Of a stretch of 64,000 nucleotides of DNA, positions 32,693-43,597 are shown one piece after another. The position numbers and the translations under genes are program-made. The number at the start of each line of letters is the position of its first letter. Position 1 is the first letter of the stretch. The stretch is taken from the NCBI RefSeq assembly GCF_009857835.1, contig NZ_WWCL01000004.1, positions 186,001-250,000 on the forward strand. Reading direction: 5' to 3'. Under the pieces are notes generated by a model. It worked only from the letters and a program-made list of their open reading frames with translations. It had not been told where the DNA came from and searched no databases. Origin of the DNA: Duganella fentianensis. Its GTDB lineage: Bacteria > Pseudomonadota > Gammaproteobacteria > Burkholderiales > Burkholderiaceae_D.

Positions 32693-34201
32693 ATGAAACA
32701 CTACATACTGGCCCTCGATCAGGGCACGACCAGCTCGCGCGCGATTCTGTTCGATCGCGCCGGGCAGATCTGCGCCAGCGCCGCGCAGGAATTTCCCCAG
32801 CATTTCCCTCAGTCCGGCTGGGTGGAACACGACCCCAACGAAATCTGGAATAGCCAGCTGACGGTAGCGCGCAAAGTGCTGCACGAGCATGGCGTGAGCG
32901 GCGCGCAGATCGCTGCCATCGGCATCGCCAACCAGCGCGAGACTACGCTGGTGTGGGACCGCAAGAGCGGCGAACCGATCGCCCCTGCCATCGTCTGGCA
33001 GGACCGCCGTACGGCTGACCTGTGCCAGCAACTGCGCGCTGAAGGCAAAGCCAAGCTGATCGCCGATGCGTCGGGGCTGGAACTGGATGCCTATTTTTCC
33101 GCCACCAAGCTGAAATGGCTGCTCGACCACGTGCCCGGCGCACGCGAGCGGGCCAGACGCGGTGCACTGGCCTTCGGCACGATCGATAGCTGGCTCACTT
33201 ATAAGCTGACCGGCCAGCACGTGACGGACGTCAGCAATGCCTCGCGCACCATGCTGTTCAACATACACCTGATGCGCTGGGACAGCGATCTGCTGCACCT
33301 GTTCGATATTCCCGAGGAATTGCTGCCGCAAGTGGTGTCGTCCAGCGAGGAAGTGGGGACCACCCATGCCGCCCTGTTTGGCGCCGAGATTCCCGTGGCC
33401 GGCATCGCCGGCGACCAGCAGGCCGCCACCTTCGGTCAGGCCTGTATGACCCCCGGCATGGTGAAAAACACTTATGGCACGGGCTGTTTCATGCTGATGC
33501 ATCTGGGCCGTCATCCGGTGGCTTCGCACAACCGTCTGCTGACCACGGTAGGCTGGCGCGTCGATGGTGCCACCGACTATCTGCTGGAGGGCAGTGTATT
33601 CATGGGCGGCGCTACCGTGCAGTGGCTGCGCGACGGGCTGGGCATCATCAGCCAGTCGTCCGAAGTAGAAGCGCTGGCGGCCAGCGTGCCCGATAGTGGC
33701 GGTGTGTATATGGTGCCGGCCTTCGTCGGCCTCGGTGCGCCGCACTGGGACCCGTATGCGCGCGGCACGCTGGTGGGCCTGAGCCGCGGCAGCAACCGTG
33801 GCCACATCGCGCGCGCCGCGCTGGAAGCGATTGCCTACCAGAGTGCCGAACTGATGGCCGCGATGCAGAAAGATGTGGCGGCCGCGCACCGGCAGATACC
33901 GCTGACGGAGGTGCGGGCCGATGGCGGCGCCGCCTGCAACAATATGCTGATGCAGTTCCAGGCCGACCTGCTCGGCGTGCCCGTGATCCGGCCCACCGTA
34001 ACGGAAACCACGGCGCTCGGTGCCGCCTATCTGGCCGGACTGGCCGTGGGCTACTGGGAGACGCAGGAGGAAATCCGCGCCCAGTGGCGCTGCGAACGGC
34101 GCTTCGAGCCGGCCATGCCGGAACAGCGCCGGCTGGAACTGATGGGTCAGTGGCAGCGCGCCGTCGAACGTTCGCGCGGCTGGGAACTGCCCGCCGATTA
34201 A
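32693..34201 (+). CDS. glpK: Glycerol kinase
   Basis: This 502-residue enzyme phosphorylates glycerol to sn-glycerol 3-phosphate with ATP. The FGGY-family landmarks are [16 protein letters not shown] (phosphate 1), [27 protein letters not shown], the glycerol-binding WQDRRTA, and the signature [15 protein letters not shown]. The adenosine region is [18 protein letters not shown]. The ATG at 32693 is preferred to 32687 because GGGGA is well spaced for it and too close to the other. It is not next to glpF or glpD here. The gene begins 65 bases after rnpB. Confidence 0.95.
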   Translation: MKHYILALDQGTTSSRAILFDRAGQICASAAQEFPQHFPQSGWVEHDPNEIWNSQLTVARKVLHEHGVSGAQIAAIGIANQRETTLVWDRKSGEPIAPAIVWQDRRTADLCQQLRAEGKAKLIADASGLELDAYFSATKLKWLLDHVPGARERARRGALAFGTIDSWLTYKLTGQHVTDVSNASRTMLFNIHLMRWDSDLLHLFDIPEELLPQVVSSSEEVGTTHAALFGAEIPVAGIAGDQQAATFGQACMTPGMVKNTYGTGCFMLMHLGRHPVASHNRLLTTVGWRVDGATDYLLEGSVFMGGATVQWLRDGLGIISQSSEVEALAASVPDSGGVYMVPAFVGLGAPHWDPYARGTLVGLSRGSNRGHIARAALEAIAYQSAELMAAMQKDVAAAHRQIPLTEVRADGGAACNNMLMQFQADLLGVPVIRPTVTETTALGAAYLAGLAVGYWETQEEIRAQWRCERRFEPAMPEQRRLELMGQWQRAVERSRGWELPAD

Positions 34202-34232
34202 GCCGCCATCTCAACTTTCGAGAGCCTAGCGT

Positions 34233-35522
34233 ATGCCGACTCCTAGCCCCTTCGATGTAGCACAGCCTCTGGTAATCGTGGCCGCGAGCGGCACGGGCGG
34301 CGATATGTATCCGTTTATCGCGCTGGGCCGGGCCTTGCAGCAGCGCGGCCATCAGGTGCTGATGCTGGCGCCGGCCTTCCACGCCGCGCTGGTGACCGAA
34401 GCGGGCCTGCCTTGCCAGAGTTTTTCCACTCCGGCCGCCTTCCAGAGCATGCTGGACGATCCGGCCCTGTGGGACGAGCGGCGCGGCTGGGGCGTGATCT
34501 GGAACGGGCTGGTGCCGTATCTGGATGCCATGCGCGAGCTGCTGCGCCAGCTGCCGGCGCAGCAGGAATGCGTGGTGCTCAGCCACCCCATACTGGTGCC
34601 GATGGCGGCCATCGCCCGTACCGTGCGGCCCGATCTGCGCATTGTCAGCGCCTATCTGGCGCCGTCCAATCTGTGCAGCAGCCATGACATGCTGTGCGCC
34701 GGTTCGCTGCCCGTGCCGCGCTGGGTGCCGCTGGGCTGGCGCCAGGCGCTGTGGCGCATGATCCACCAGCACATGATAGATCCCGTCATGCTGCCCGGCC
34801 TGAATGCACGCCGCAGCCAGTACGGCATGGTGCCCGTGCCGCACTTCTTCGAGCATATGTTCAATGCGCCCGACGCTTCGCTAGGCCTGTTCCCCGAATG
34901 GTATGCCGCGCCCCAGCCGGACTGGCCGCAGCCCTTCAGCTCTGCCAGTTTCGTACTGGCCGATGCCGCTCCTGCGGCGGCGCTGGCGCCGGAACTGGCA
35001 CAGTTTCTGGCCGCCGGCGATGCGCCTGTACTATTCACCGCGGGCACGGGCCACCAGCACGCGGCCGAGTATTTCGCCGCGGCTTTGCAGGCCTTGCAGC
35101 GGCTGGGCCGGCGCGGCCTGCTGGTGACGCCGCACCGGGCCCAGTTACCGGCCCGGTTGCCGGCCAACGTGATGTGGGTGGCGCAAGCGCCGTTCAGCGC
35201 GCTGCTGCCACAGGTGGCGGCCATCGTCCACCATGGCGGCATCGGTACGCTGGCCGAGGCGCTGCGCAGCGCCACGCCGCAGCTGATCGTGCCGTTTGCC
35301 TACGACCAGTTCGATAACGGCCTGCGCGCGCGCCAGCTGGGCGTGGCGCAGGTGCTGCTGGCCAAGCGCCTGTCGGCGCGGGGACTGCAGCAGCGCCTGC
35401 AAGCTCTGCTGGAAAGTCCGGCAGTGGCCGAAGCTTGCCGCCGCCATGCCCGTGCCCTGAAGTCGGCAGGCGGCATGGCCGTGATTCTGGCGCAGGTGGA
35501 AGGCGCGCTGTTTGCCCGCTAG
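34233..35522 (+). CDS. Family 1 glycosyltransferase (UDP-glucosyl/glucuronosyltransferase-like)
   Basis: This 429-residue protein has the GT-B fold of family 1 glycosyltransferases. The N-terminal domain starts VIVAASGTGGDMYPFIALG, the acceptor-side glycine loop. The C-terminal donor domain has the conserved IVHHGGIGTLAEALR followed by PQLIVPFAYDQFDNG, which bind the nucleotide sugar. The overall layout resembles RhlB-type rhamnosyltransferases and macrolide or sterol glycosyltransferases. The acceptor is unknown. It follows glpK by 31 bases and may share its transcript, without an obvious link in function. Confidence 0.85.
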   Translation: MPTPSPFDVAQPLVIVAASGTGGDMYPFIALGRALQQRGHQVLMLAPAFHAALVTEAGLPCQSFSTPAAFQSMLDDPALWDERRGWGVIWNGLVPYLDAMRELLRQLPAQQECVVLSHPILVPMAAIARTVRPDLRIVSAYLAPSNLCSSHDMLCAGSLPVPRWVPLGWRQALWRMIHQHMIDPVMLPGLNARRSQYGMVPVPHFFEHMFNAPDASLGLFPEWYAAPQPDWPQPFSSASFVLADAAPAAALAPELAQFLAAGDAPVLFTAGTGHQHAAEYFAAALQALQRLGRRGLLVTPHRAQLPARLPANVMWVAQAPFSALLPQVAAIVHHGGIGTLAEALRSATPQLIVPFAYDQFDNGLRARQLGVAQVLLAKRLSARGLQQRLQALLESPAVAEACRRHARALKSAGGMAVILAQVEGALFAR

Positions 35523-35865
35523 CGCTGGCCGGGCCAGGGGCTGTGTCCTCTGCCTGTTATAATGGCGCCACTGTCACCACTGCCGCACTTGCTGCGATCT
35601 TCCTGCTAATCCCCGCCTAAAGTCTCCATCACCCAGCCTCAGTGTTGCCGATTTGGCACCGCGATGTTGTCGCGCTGCAACTATGTGCAATTAATTCAGC
35701 ATAGCAAATTCGCCAGAAACCCATGTGCATACGTGAAGTAGCACTTTCACTGTCCGGCATAAGTACTTAATTTGGCTGATTATTTTATTTCTATCCGGCT
35801 TCAACGAATTGCGCTAAGTCCTTAATTTCATTACTAAAATCGGTGTTTCGATTGCCTGAAACCGC

Positions 35866-35892
35866 TTGACCACGGATCAGCCATCCTCTAAA
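35866..35892 (+). promoter_or_regulatory. Candidate dcw cluster promoter
   Basis: TTGACC (35866-35871) and TCTAAA (35887-35892) resemble -35 and -10 boxes with a short 15-base spacer. The position just before the MraZ-like boxes supports the call; the spacing weakens it. Confidence 0.45.
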
Positions 35893-35928
35893 GTGGGCAC
35901 ATGTGTGGAAAAGTGTCATTTTGTGGGA
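35893..35928 (+). promoter_or_regulatory. MraZ-binding direct repeats, 10-bp phased
   Basis: GTG triplets recur at 35893, 35903, 35913 and 35923, exactly 10 bases apart. The first and last match the known MraZ box (GTGGGC and GTGGGA); the middle two are degenerate (GTGTGG and GTGTCA). In E. coli MraZ binds such helically phased TGGGN repeats to repress its own operon. Confidence 0.7.
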
Positions 35929-36009
35929 AATTTCACCCGACTTAGCGGCGGGGGAGATGGAACCAAAAACAGCACTGACCACGCGCCGCTAACCCAAGTG
36001 AGGTATTCC

Positions 36010-36438
36010 GTGTTTCAAGGTGCGTCTGCAATCAATCTCGATGCGAAAGGCAGGATGGCTATCCCTGCCAAGTATCGTGACGCGCTTGCGATCCAGTGCG
36101 AAGGCCGCCTCACGCTCACCCGTCACCCCGATGGCTGCGTCATGTTATTCCCCCGTCCCGTGTGGGAACAGCACCGTCAGCAGATTGCCGCCTGGCCTAT
36201 GCAGGCCCGCGCATGGCAGCGCATCTTCCTCGGTTATGCCACCGACGTCGAACTCGACACGGCCGGCCGCATTCTGGTTTCGCCGGAACTGCGCGCGGCT
36301 GTCGGCATCGACCGCGAAGTGATGATGATGGGTATGGGTTCTCATTTCGAAATCTGGGATGCCGCCAAGATGGCCGAGAAAGAGCAGCAGGCTCTGGAAG
36401 CTGGCACCCCGGATGTACTGGCTAATTTCTCTTTCTAA
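36010..36438 (+). CDS. mraZ: Transcriptional regulator MraZ
   Basis: This 142-residue protein consists of two AbrB-like swapped-hairpin domains and represses the dcw promoter by binding repeated boxes upstream. The GTG start at 36010 gives the family N terminus [21 protein letters not shown] and has GAGG about 8 bases upstream. A longer open frame from 35866 would run through the promoter and boxes and is rejected. The two DAKGR/DTAGR motifs ([10 protein letters not shown] and [14 protein letters not shown]) mark the repeats. It is the first gene of the cluster. Confidence 0.95.
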   Translation: MFQGASAINLDAKGRMAIPAKYRDALAIQCEGRLTLTRHPDGCVMLFPRPVWEQHRQQIAAWPMQARAWQRIFLGYATDVELDTAGRILVSPELRAAVGIDREVMMMGMGSHFEIWDAAKMAEKEQQALEAGTPDVLANFSF

Positions 36439-36447
36439 GGCACTGGG

Positions 36448-37416
36448 ATGACGATGACATCGGTGCCTGAATTTCAGCATCGTACGGTGCTGCTTAACGA
36501 AGCGGTCGACGCACTCGAACTGGCTGGCGCTCGCGCCGACGGCGTGTATGTGGACGGCACCTTTGGCCGTGGCGGCCACTCGCGCCTGATCCTGTCGCGC
36601 CTCGCTGCCAACGGCCGTCTGATCGCTTTCGACAAGGATTTGCAGGCTATCGCCACGGCGGAGCAGGTGCAGGACAGCCGCTTCAGTATCGTGCACGACA
36701 GCTTCGCCACCATGCATGACGCGCTGGCCGAACGTGGCGTCAGCGCCGTGGATGGCATTTTGCTCGATCTCGGCATCTCCTCGCCTCAGGTGGACGATGC
36801 TTCACGCGGTTTCAGTTTCCGCAATGATGGTCCGCTCGACATGCGCATGGATACCACGCGTGGCCTGTCGGCGGCCGAGTGGCTTGCCACAGAATCCGAA
36901 CAGACACTGGAAAAGGTGATCAGAGAATATGGGGAAGAACGGTTTGCTTTTCAGATTGCAAAGGCGATTGTTGCTCGCCGGGCAGTCGAGCCAATTTCAA
37001 GCACACGACAGCTTGCCGGCATCGTGGCAGGCGCGGTCAAGACTCGGGAAAAGGGCAAGGATCCGGCCACCCGTACTTTTCAAGCTATCCGGATTTTCAT
37101 CAATAAAGAGCTTGAAGACCTCGAGACCGGGCTGAATCAGGCCTGGGCCAGTCTGGCACCGGGCGGCATCATGGCCATCATCAGCTTCCACTCGCTGGAA
37201 GACCGCATGGTCAAGCGTTTCCTCGCCGCCAAGGCGAATGTCGAGCAGCCCGACCGCCGTCTGCCTATCCGCGCTATCGATCTGCCGCAGCCCGAACTCA
37301 AGCTGCTGGCCAAGATCAAGCCATCCGACGCCGAAGTGGACGAGAACCCGCGCGCCCGCTCCGCCGTGATGCGCGTAGCACGCCGTCTGCCGGTGGCAGC
37401 GAAGGGGGCGGCATGA
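36448..37416 (+). CDS. rsmH: 16S rRNA (cytosine-1402-N4)-methyltransferase
   Basis: This 322-residue enzyme methylates C1402 in the ribosomal P site using S-adenosylmethionine. Landmarks are [15 protein letters not shown], the SAM loop [35 protein letters not shown] and [15 protein letters not shown]. It begins 9 bases after mraZ and its stop overlaps the ftsL start (ATGA). Confidence 0.96.
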   Translation: MTMTSVPEFQHRTVLLNEAVDALELAGARADGVYVDGTFGRGGHSRLILSRLAANGRLIAFDKDLQAIATAEQVQDSRFSIVHDSFATMHDALAERGVSAVDGILLDLGISSPQVDDASRGFSFRNDGPLDMRMDTTRGLSAAEWLATESEQTLEKVIREYGEERFAFQIAKAIVARRAVEPISSTRQLAGIVAGAVKTREKGKDPATRTFQAIRIFINKELEDLETGLNQAWASLAPGGIMAIISFHSLEDRMVKRFLAAKANVEQPDRRLPIRAIDLPQPELKLLAKIKPSDAEVDENPRARSAVMRVARRLPVAAKGAA

Positions 37417-37688
37417 GCGGCAAGATCAACCTGTTCCTGACGGCGCTGCTGGTGGCCTGCGCGCTGTCGCTGGTGAACGCCCAGTATCAGGCGCGCCACC
37501 TGTTCATCGAACTGGAACGCACCCAGTCGCAGGCCCGTCAGCTCGATATCGAATGGGCCCAGCTGCAGCTCGATCAGTCGACGCTGGGCAAGCATGCGCG
37601 TATCGAAGAAATCGCCCGCCGCGAAATGAATATGACGCCGCTGACGGCCGCCCGCACGCAGTACCTGACGCCGGAAGGATCGAAATGA
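37413..37688 (+). CDS. ftsL: Cell division protein FtsL
   Basis: This 91-residue bitopic membrane protein forms the FtsQLB complex that regulates septal peptidoglycan synthesis. A short cytoplasmic start is followed by one membrane helix ([16 protein letters not shown]). A periplasmic coiled coil with leucine heptads ([15 protein letters not shown] and onward) completes it. Identification rests on size, topology and position between rsmH and ftsI. Both ends overlap neighbouring genes by 4 bases. Confidence 0.92.
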   Translation: MSGKINLFLTALLVACALSLVNAQYQARHLFIELERTQSQARQLDIEWAQLQLDQSTLGKHARIEEIARREMNMTPLTAARTQYLTPEGSK

Positions 37689-39460
37689 GCCGCGGCAGCA
37701 GTCTGAACTCGTCCCGCGTGGCCGCCTCTAAAGGCGTGCCATTCTCCAAGAGCCCCGTACTGGCAGTGCGTCTGCCCGTATGGCGTTCGCGCGTGGTGCT
37801 GTTCGTACTGTTTGCCGCTTTCGCCGCACTGGCCGGCCGTGCTCTCTGGCTGCAAGGCCTGTCCACCCAGTTCCTGCAGAAGCAGGGCGAAATCCGCTAT
37901 GCCCGTACCATCGATCTGCCGGCCACGCGCGGCAAGATCACCGACCGTGACGGTCAGGTGCTGGCGTCCTCGCTGCCCGTGAAAGCTATCTGGGCGATTC
38001 CCGATGATCTGCAGAATGCGCCCAAGGCCAAGCTGAAAGAACTGGCCCGTCTGCTGGAAATCAGCGATGCCGAACTGCAGAAGAAACTCGATTCGGACCG
38101 CAGCTTCGTCTACCTGAAACGTCAGGTGGAGCCGGAAGTGGCCGAGCAGATCGCCAAGCTGGGTCTGGAAGGCATACAGACCCGTAAAGAATACAAGCGC
38201 TACTACCCGCAGGGCGAAGTGACTACCCACGTGGTGGGTTTCACCAATGTGGAAGACATCGGCCAGGAATCGATGGAACTGGCGCAGCAGAAGAATCTGG
38301 TGGGCCAGCCGGGCAGCCGCCGCGTCATCAAGGACCGTCTGGGCCGCATCGTGGAAGATATCCAGTCGGTGCGCGAACCGCATGACGGCAAGGACCTGAC
38401 CCTGTCGATCGACAGCAAGATCCAGTACATCGCCTTCACGCAGGTGAAAGACGCGGTGGAGAAATTCCACGCCAAGGCCGGTGCCGCCGTGGTGCTCGAC
38501 GTGCACACGGGCGAAGTGCTGGCGCTGGCTAACTGGCCGACCTACAACCCGAACGACCGCTCCAAGCTGACCGGCGAACAGCTGCGTAACCGCGTGATGA
38601 CGGACACCTTCGAGCCCGGCTCGTCGCTGAAACCGTTCACCGTGGGTCTGGCGCTGGATGAAAAACGCATCACCCCGCACACCATGTTCGATACCGGTAA
38701 CGGCTCGATGGTGATTGCCGACCACGTGATCCACGATACCCACCCGCACTTCGTGATCGATGTGCAGACGATTATCCAGAAGTCTTCGAATATCGGCACG
38801 TCCAAGATCGCACTGGGCATGCCGTCGCAGGATATGTGGGAAATGTTCACCAAGGTCGGTTTCGGCCAGCAGCCCAAGTGGGGCTTCCCCGGTGCCGTGG
38901 CTGGCCGAGTGCGTCCATATAAATCGTGGCGTCCGGTGGAACAGGCGAATATGAGTTTCGGTCAGGGTATCTCGGTCTCGCTGATCCAGCTGGCCCGTGC
39001 CTACATGATCTTCGCGCGTGACGGCGACATCATTCCGCTGTCGTTCCAGAAGGTGCACGAAGCGCCGCACGGCACGCAGGTAATCAGTGCCAAGACGGCC
39101 GCACAGATGCGCGAGATGCTGGAAATGGTAACCCAGCCTGGCGGCTCTGCCGTCAAGGCGCAGGTGCCCGGCTACCGCGTCGGCGGCAAAACCGGTACCG
39201 CCCAGAAGGTGGTCAACGGCCGCTACTCGCAATCCAAATACATCGGTAACTTCGTCGGCATGGCGCCGATGACGAATCCGCGTTTCATCATCGCCGTGAT
39301 GATCGACGAACCGGGTGGTCCGGTGCACGTCGGCGGCGACGTGGCAGGCCCCGTGTTTTCGGAGCTGGCCGCCAACGCTCTGCGTGCCAAGAACATCACG
39401 CCGGATTCGACCCTCACCCATATCATCATTCCTGATAAAGCAGCACAGGAGAAAATGTGA
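37685..39460 (+). CDS. ftsI: Peptidoglycan transpeptidase FtsI (PBP3)
   Basis: This 591-residue class B penicillin-binding protein crosslinks septal peptidoglycan. It has one N-terminal membrane helix (VVLFVLFAAFAALAGRALW), a pedestal domain with DLPATRGKITDRDG, and the transpeptidase domain. Active-site motifs are PGSSLKPF (SxxK), SSNIG (SxN) and GGKTGTAQK (KTG). The ATG at 37685 overlaps the ftsL stop; a longer frame from 37553 lies inside ftsL and is rejected. Its stop overlaps the GTG start of murE. Confidence 0.96.
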   Translation: MSRGSSLNSSRVAASKGVPFSKSPVLAVRLPVWRSRVVLFVLFAAFAALAGRALWLQGLSTQFLQKQGEIRYARTIDLPATRGKITDRDGQVLASSLPVKAIWAIPDDLQNAPKAKLKELARLLEISDAELQKKLDSDRSFVYLKRQVEPEVAEQIAKLGLEGIQTRKEYKRYYPQGEVTTHVVGFTNVEDIGQESMELAQQKNLVGQPGSRRVIKDRLGRIVEDIQSVREPHDGKDLTLSIDSKIQYIAFTQVKDAVEKFHAKAGAAVVLDVHTGEVLALANWPTYNPNDRSKLTGEQLRNRVMTDTFEPGSSLKPFTVGLALDEKRITPHTMFDTGNGSMVIADHVIHDTHPHFVIDVQTIIQKSSNIGTSKIALGMPSQDMWEMFTKVGFGQQPKWGFPGAVAGRVRPYKSWRPVEQANMSFGQGISVSLIQLARAYMIFARDGDIIPLSFQKVHEAPHGTQVISAKTAAQMREMLEMVTQPGGSAVKAQVPGYRVGGKTGTAQKVVNGRYSQSKYIGNFVGMAPMTNPRFIIAVMIDEPGGPVHVGGDVAGPVFSELAANALRAKNITPDSTLTHIIIPDKAAQEKM

Positions 39461-41034
39461 CGACTTATAACTTCGCCCCCATGGCAGACGTACAGGCCAT
39501 CGCCGCGACCATCCGCAAGCTGGCGCCCGGTGCGCAGCTGGCGTCGGATTCGCGCCGCATCAAGCTGGGCGACGTCTTCTTTGCTTTTGCAGCAGCCAGC
39601 GGTGACGCCGCTGATGGCCGCAACTTCATCGAAGGCGCTATCGAACAGGGTGCCGCCCTGATCGTGCTCGACCCCGCAGGCTTCAGCTGGAACGCCAGCT
39701 GGAAAATCCCGTATATCACGGTAGAACAGCTGAAACAGCAGGCCGGCGCCATCGTGCACGCCTATTACGAGCAGCCCGATGCGGCCATGTTCACGGTCGG
39801 CGTGACCGGCACCAACGGCAAGACTTCCAGCGCTGTGTGGCTCGGTCAGGCGCTTTCGCGCGCTGGCGAGCTGACTGCCGTCGTCGGCACGCTCGGCGTG
39901 GGCATGTTCCGCGCCCGTGGCGAAGTGGAATTCGAAGCCACCGGCTACACCACGCCGGACGCCGTGCTGCTGGGCCGCACGCTGGCACAGCTGCGCGAGC
40001 AGGGCGCCGGTGCGCTGGCCATCGAAGTCTCCTCGCACGCGCTGGAGCAGGGCCGTGTGGCCGGTATGCACTTCGATGTGGCCCTGTTCACCAACCTGAC
40101 GCGCGATCACCTCGATTACCACGGCACCATGGAAGCCTACGAGGCTGCCAAGGCCCGCCTGTTCGACTGGCCCGGCCTGAAAACTGCCGTGATCAATCTG
40201 GACGATGCGGCCGGTGTGCGCCTGATGCACAGCCTGAAAGCCAAGGCTGCGCTGGCCGGTGCCATGCCGCTGATCGGCTACACCCTGCAGGATGCTGCCG
40301 GCCAGCCCGATATCGACGGCGTGCTGATGCTGCGCGCCAGCCAGCTGCGCTCCGGTCGTAGCGGCGGTACCGAATTCCATCTGGAATGCCCACTGGGCGC
40401 TGCCATGATCAAAACCCAGCTGGTGGGCCACTTCAACATTAGCAATGCCCTCGGTGTGATGGGGGCGCTGCTGGCCAAAGGTCTGGGCCTGCGCGCTGCC
40501 ATTGAATCGGTTGAAGCACTGCAGCCGGCACCGGGCCGCATGCAGCAGGTCGGTGGTCAGGATGCGCCGCTGATCGTGATCGATTACGCCCATACGCCTG
40601 ATGCACTGGAAAAGACCCTGCTGGCGCTGCGCAGCGTCGCCAGCGACCGCGCCGGCCAGCTGTGGTGCGTGTTCGGCTGCGGCGGCGACCGCGACCCGGG
40701 CAAGCGTCCGCAGATGGGCAAGATTGCCCAGATTGCCGACCATGTGCTGGTCACCAGCGACAATCCGCGCAGCGAAGATCCGCAGTCCATCATCGCCCAG
40801 ATCGTGGCCGGTATGGACCTGGCGAATCCGGCATCGAGCGTGCAGCAGCAGGCTGACCGCGCGGCCGCCATCCTGTCCGCCATCAAGCATGCGGCCAAGA
40901 CGGATGTGATACTGCTGGCGGGCAAAGGCCACGAGCCGTATCAGGAAATCAAGGGTAAGAAACTGCCATTCTCCGACGCTGACCACGCCCAGCTGGCGCT
41001 GTCGGCACGTTTAACCATGATGAGGCCGAATTAA
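39457..41034 (+). CDS. murE: UDP-MurNAc-L-Ala-D-Glu:meso-diaminopimelate ligase
   Basis: This 525-residue cytoplasmic ligase adds meso-diaminopimelate to the peptidoglycan precursor. The ATP loop is GVTGTNGKTSSAVW, followed by EVSSHALEQGRV and LTRDHLDYHGTMEAYEAAK. The DNPR motif (SDNPRSEDPQSII) indicates meso-diaminopimelate rather than lysine specificity. The GTG at 39457 overlaps the ftsI stop, and its TAA overlaps the murF ATG by one base. Confidence 0.96.
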   Translation: MTTYNFAPMADVQAIAATIRKLAPGAQLASDSRRIKLGDVFFAFAAASGDAADGRNFIEGAIEQGAALIVLDPAGFSWNASWKIPYITVEQLKQQAGAIVHAYYEQPDAAMFTVGVTGTNGKTSSAVWLGQALSRAGELTAVVGTLGVGMFRARGEVEFEATGYTTPDAVLLGRTLAQLREQGAGALAIEVSSHALEQGRVAGMHFDVALFTNLTRDHLDYHGTMEAYEAAKARLFDWPGLKTAVINLDDAAGVRLMHSLKAKAALAGAMPLIGYTLQDAAGQPDIDGVLMLRASQLRSGRSGGTEFHLECPLGAAMIKTQLVGHFNISNALGVMGALLAKGLGLRAAIESVEALQPAPGRMQQVGGQDAPLIVIDYAHTPDALEKTLLALRSVASDRAGQLWCVFGCGGDRDPGKRPQMGKIAQIADHVLVTSDNPRSEDPQSIIAQIVAGMDLANPASSVQQQADRAAAILSAIKHAAKTDVILLAGKGHEPYQEIKGKKLPFSDADHAQLALSARLTMMRPN

Positions 41035-42425
41035 TGCGCGCTGTACTCGCACAAATTCTGCCTGCACTGACGGGCGCGCAGCTGGTGAATAGCACTGGCG
41101 GCGAAGTTGCGTTCAACGGTGTCTCGACCGACAGCCGCAGTGTGGCTGCCGGTTCGCTGTTTGTCGCGCTGCGCGGCGAAGTATTCGATGCGCACCAGTT
41201 CCTGGCACAAGTGGCCGAGAAAGGCGCGGCGGCCGTGGTGGTAGAAGAGCTGCCGGAAGGCTGGACGCTGCCAGCGCTGGTGGTGCCGGATACGCTGGTA
41301 GCACTGGGCCAGATCGCCAACTACTGGCGCAGCCAGTTCGCCATGCCTGTCATCGCGGTCACGGGCAGCAATGGCAAGACCACGGTCAAGGAAATGATCG
41401 CCTCGATACTGGCGGCAGCCCACGGCGAAGAAGGCCGTCTGGCCACGCGCGGCAATCTGAATAACGAGATCGGCGTACCGCTCACACTGTTCCGCATGGA
41501 AGCCAGGCAGCAGTCCGCCGTGGTGGAACTGGGCATGAACCATCCGGGTGAAATCGCCCGTCTGAGCGCGATTGCAGCACCGACCATCGCCATGGTCAAC
41601 AACGCCCAGCGCGAACATCAGGAATTCATGCACACGGTCGAAGCGGTGGCGCATGAAAATGGCGCCGTGCTGGCCAGCCTGCCGCCTGACGGCGTGGCGG
41701 TGTTCCCGTTCGGCGACCAGTATTCGCCTATCTGGCAGCAGCTGGCCGGTAGCCGCCGCGTGCTGCGCTTCGGTCTGGATGTGGGCGCCGAAGTGCGCTG
41801 CAGCTTCCGCGCTAATGATTTCGGCAGCGAGATGTTCATCACCGTGCAGGAAGGCGAGGGCGAAGCGCAGCAGTTCTTCGTCAACCTGCAGGCGGCCGGC
41901 GTGCACAACGTACTCAATGCGCTGGCTGCCGTGGCCTGCACCTATGGGGCAGGCATTGCGCTGGAACAGATCAAGCTGGGTCTCGATACTTTCGCGCCGG
42001 TCAGCGGCCGTCTGCAGCGCAAGACCGCCAGCAATGGCGCGCTGGTGATCGACGATACCTATAACGCCAATCCGGATTCCGTGCGCGCTGCCATCGAAGT
42101 GCTGGCCAAGGCTGCCGCACCGCGCGTGCTGGTGCTCGGTGATATGGGTGAAGTGGGCAGCCTCGGTCGCGAGTTCCACGAAGAGATTAGCGCTTATGCG
42201 CAAATGAAAGGCATCGAACAGGTGCTGGTAACGGGCGAACTGGCCCGCCACATGCATGGCGGGGTAGTGCGTCATTTCGATCAGTTCGGCGATCTGATTG
42301 CGGCAGTCGATGCCGCCGTCACGCCACAGGCAACCGTATTAATCAAGGGCTCCCGTTTCATGAAAATGGAGCGGGTCGTGCAGCATTTGATTGGATCGCA
42401 ACAAGCTAACAAGGAAACACACTAA
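41034..42425 (+). CDS. murF: UDP-MurNAc-tripeptide:D-alanyl-D-alanine ligase
   Basis: This 463-residue Mur ligase attaches D-Ala-D-Ala to the precursor. It shows [20 protein letters not shown], the ATP loop [39 protein letters not shown] and [15 protein letters not shown], all MurF landmarks. It is tightly coupled to murE and precedes mraY by 2 bases. Confidence 0.96.
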   Translation: MRAVLAQILPALTGAQLVNSTGGEVAFNGVSTDSRSVAAGSLFVALRGEVFDAHQFLAQVAEKGAAAVVVEELPEGWTLPALVVPDTLVALGQIANYWRSQFAMPVIAVTGSNGKTTVKEMIASILAAAHGEEGRLATRGNLNNEIGVPLTLFRMEARQQSAVVELGMNHPGEIARLSAIAAPTIAMVNNAQREHQEFMHTVEAVAHENGAVLASLPPDGVAVFPFGDQYSPIWQQLAGSRRVLRFGLDVGAEVRCSFRANDFGSEMFITVQEGEGEAQQFFVNLQAAGVHNVLNALAAVACTYGAGIALEQIKLGLDTFAPVSGRLQRKTASNGALVIDDTYNANPDSVRAAIEVLAKAAAPRVLVLGDMGEVGSLGREFHEEISAYAQMKGIEQVLVTGELARHMHGGVVRHFDQFGDLIAAVDAAVTPQATVLIKGSRFMKMERVVQHLIGSQQANKETH

Positions 42426-42427
42426 TC

Positions 42428-43597
42428 ATGCTGCTCTGGCTCGCGCAATACTTCCAGCAGGACCTCGGGCCACTCCGGGTCTTCAACTTCATTACCTTCC
42501 GCGCCGTGTTCGCCACTGCGACGGCGCTGCTGATCGGCCTGTGCGCCGGTCCGGCCGTGATCCGCAAGCTGACCGCCATGAAGTACGGCCAGGCCGTGCG
42601 TACCGATGGCCCGCAGACCCACCTGAAAAAACACGGCACCCCGACCATGGGTGGCGTGCTGGTGCTGATCGCTATCGGTGTATCCACGCTGCTGTGGTGC
42701 GACCTGTCCAACCGTCTGATCTGGCCGGTGCTGGTGGTGACGCTGGGCTTCGGCGCGGTGGGCTGGGTAGATGACTACCGCAAGGTGGTGCGTCAGGACC
42801 CTGAGGGCATGCGCTCAGCCGAAAAATACTTCTGGCAGTCGCTGGTCGGCATCGCCGCCGCACTGTATCTGGCCTTCTCCGTGTCGGCCCCGAATGCCTC
42901 GAAAGTTTTCGAACTGTTCTACGCCTGGGTGCAGTCGGGCTTCTCGATGGATCTGCCGCCCAAGGCTGACCTGATCGTGCCGTTCTTCAAATCGATCAGC
43001 TATCCGCTCGGCGTATGGGGCTTTATCGCGCTGACCTACTGCGTGATCGTCGGCACCAGCAATGCGGTGAACTTCACCGACGGTCTGGATGGTCTGGCCA
43101 TCATGCCGACCATCATGGTGGGTGCGGCACTGGGCCTGTTCGCCTACCTGACCGGTAGCGCCACGTATTCGAAATACCTGTTGATCCCGCACATTCCGGG
43201 CGCAGGCGAGCTGATTATCTTCTGCGGTGCGCTGGCTGGCGCCGGTCTGGCCTTCCTGTGGTTTAACACCCACCCTGCGCAAGTGTTCATGGGCGACGTG
43301 GGTGCGCTGGCACTGGGCGGCGCGCTGGGTACCATCGCCGTGATCGTGCGTCAGGAAATCGTCCTGTTCATTATGGGCGGCATCTTCGTGGCCGAAACCG
43401 TGTCCGTGATTATTCAGGTGGGCTGGTTCAAATACACCAAGAAGCGTTTCGGCGTAGGCCGTCGCGTGTTCCTGATGGCACCGCTGCACCACCACTTCGA
43501 ACAAAAGGGCTGGAAAGAGACCCAGGTTGTCGTGCGCTTCTGGATTATCACGATGATGCTGGTACTGATAGGTTTGTCGACTCTGAAACTGCGCTAA
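42428..43597 (+). CDS. mraY: Phospho-MurNAc-pentapeptide transferase
   Basis: This 389-residue enzyme with about ten membrane helices makes lipid I from UDP-MurNAc-pentapeptide and undecaprenyl phosphate. Signature segments are [14 protein letters not shown], the catalytic Asp region [37 protein letters not shown] and [14 protein letters not shown]. The length is normal for betaproteobacteria. Its stop overlaps the murD start by one base. Confidence 0.97.
   Translation: MLLWLAQYFQQDLGPLRVFNFITFRAVFATATALLIGLCAGPAVIRKLTAMKYGQAVRTDGPQTHLKKHGTPTMGGVLVLIAIGVSTLLWCDLSNRLIWPVLVVTLGFGAVGWVDDYRKVVRQDPEGMRSAEKYFWQSLVGIAAALYLAFSVSAPNASKVFELFYAWVQSGFSMDLPPKADLIVPFFKSISYPLGVWGFIALTYCVIVGTSNAVNFTDGLDGLAIMPTIMVGAALGLFAYLTGSATYSKYLLIPHIPGAGELIIFCGALAGAGLAFLWFNTHPAQVFMGDVGALALGGALGTIAVIVRQEIVLFIMGGIFVAETVSVIIQVGWFKYTKKRFGVGRRVFLMAPLHHHFEQKGWKETQVVVRFWIITMMLVLIGLSTLKLR

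Larger units (their letters stand above)
35523..36009. other. Intergenic region upstream of the dcw cluster
   Basis: These 487 bases hold no recognisable gene. TATAAT at 35558 has no -35 partner. The stretch 35690-35860 is AT-rich, and the last 150 bases contain the likely dcw promoter and MraZ boxes described separately. Confidence 0.55.

Noticed and set aside
35562-35609. A 15-codon frame after TATAAT upstream of mraZ, possible leader peptide
   Set aside because: No ribosome binding site, no -35 box, no attenuator structure after it.
35866-36009. Upstream extension of mraZ from 35866
   Set aside because: It would translate the promoter and MraZ boxes; the family N terminus begins at the GTG at 36010.
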